From positions 1 through 15,077 of the forward strand of contig JADLHH010000401.1 in assembly GCA_020848855.1 (NCBI GenBank): a stretch of 15,077 nt of DNA, in the 5' to 3' direction. The stretch is from Anaerolineae bacterium (GTDB lineage: Bacteria > Chloroflexota > Anaerolineae > Aggregatilineales > Phototrophicaceae). The notes under the pieces are model-generated. The model worked only from the letters and a program-made list of their open reading frames with translations. It did not search any database and had not been told where the DNA came from. A program made the translations under genes and the position numbers. Numbering within the stretch: position 1 is the first letter of the stretch; each line of letters opens with the position of its first letter. Positions 14,812 through 15,077 of this stretch are shown here, piece by piece.

Positions 14812-15077
14812 ATGATGATCTTTTTCGCTCCCTCGATTTGGAAATACCGGGTGATCACCCTCGCTGCGACCGGGCTGCTGCTGATCGGAGCCGGGCTGCT
14901 GATGCTGACGCGCCCGGAGCCGGTTTACAGTCAGAACGCCGCCGTCGCCATTGTCGAGTCGGTCGATGCGGCGACGGCGTACAGCCAGGCGATCCCCGAC
15001 GCGGAATACGTCGGCTCGCGCGAATGCCGGTCGTGCCACCGCAGCATGGCGAGCGACCACGCCGATACCCGCCATGC
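14812..15077 (+). CDS. N-terminus of another multiheme c-type cytochrome, cut by the window edge
   Basis: The frame opens at ATG 14812 (or ATG 14815) and stays open to the last base, 88 codons. A signal peptide or anchor (hydrophobic from about residue 14 to 32, then TRPEPVYSQ) is followed by DAEYVGSRECRSCHRSMASD, one CxxCH heme site. The context YVG-x3-CxxCHR parallels RFVGADECASCHRE at the first heme of the nine-heme cytochrome at 7655, so it is probably a further paralogue with more hemes beyond the edge. The Shine-Dalgarno sequence is weak (GACGGG 6 bases upstream). It lies 216 bases after the second regulator gene. Confidence 0.8.
   Translation, partial: MMIFFAPSIWKYRVITLAATGLLLIGAGLLMLTRPEPVYSQNAAVAIVESVDAATAYSQAIPDAEYVGSRECRSCHRSMASDHADTRH

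Noticed and set aside
1..15077. CRISPR arrays, tRNA or rRNA genes, insertion sequences, integrase or phage genes
   Set aside because: No regular repeat arrays, cloverleaf-like tails, transposase motifs or terminal inverted repeats were seen on either strand by eye.

Overview
The window (about 15 kb, GC-rich) carries a cytochrome c maturation (System I, Ccm) operon, a cluster of multiheme c-type cytochromes with a membrane cytochrome b, and two NarL-type two-component systems. Gene style points to a Chloroflexota (Anaerolineae-like) bacterium: the CcmH variant with two extra cysteines, the membrane-anchored multiheme cytochromes with Thr/Pro/Glu linkers, and the paired HisKA_3 kinases with LuxR-type regulators. 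This assignment is inference; no rRNA or other marker lies in the window.

Layout. On the minus strand, 4263 down to the left edge is one tight operon: ccmE, ccmF, ccmH, ccmG (TlpA/DsbE type), a short CcmI-like protein, and the first 16 codons of an unidentified gene cut by the edge. ccmABC are not in the window. Divergently, on the plus strand, come a Cache/HAMP histidine kinase (about 4476-6278) and its LuxR-type regulator (6282-6953). Then follow a truncated monoheme cytochrome (7080-7559), a nine-heme membrane-anchored cytochrome (7655-9478), a second nine-heme membrane-anchored cytochrome (9489-10688) and a diheme cytochrome b fused to a monoheme cytochrome c (10692-11801), ending in a strong intrinsic terminator. 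A 51-codon membrane-protein gene lies on the minus strand (12040-12195) with its own Shine-Dalgarno sequence and terminator. Divergent from it are a seven-helix histidine kinase (12303-13961) and an overlapping LuxR-type regulator (13936-14595). The right edge cuts the start of another multiheme cytochrome (14812 onward).

How it may work together (inference): the Ccm proteins make holocytochromes outside the cytoplasmic membrane. The cytochrome b (10692) could exchange electrons with quinones and pass them to its own c heme and to the nine-heme cytochromes, as in the Geobacter CbcL design, where a nine-heme c domain is joined to a diheme b domain; here the two parts are separate neighbouring genes. 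The two-component systems on either side probably control these genes in response to redox state or small extracellular ligands. The first kinase has five cysteines in its dimerisation hairpin, and CcmE has the CxxxY heme site while CcmH is also present. These two, the split b/c module, the untracked 51-residue protein and a shared intergenic repeat are the points most worth following up.
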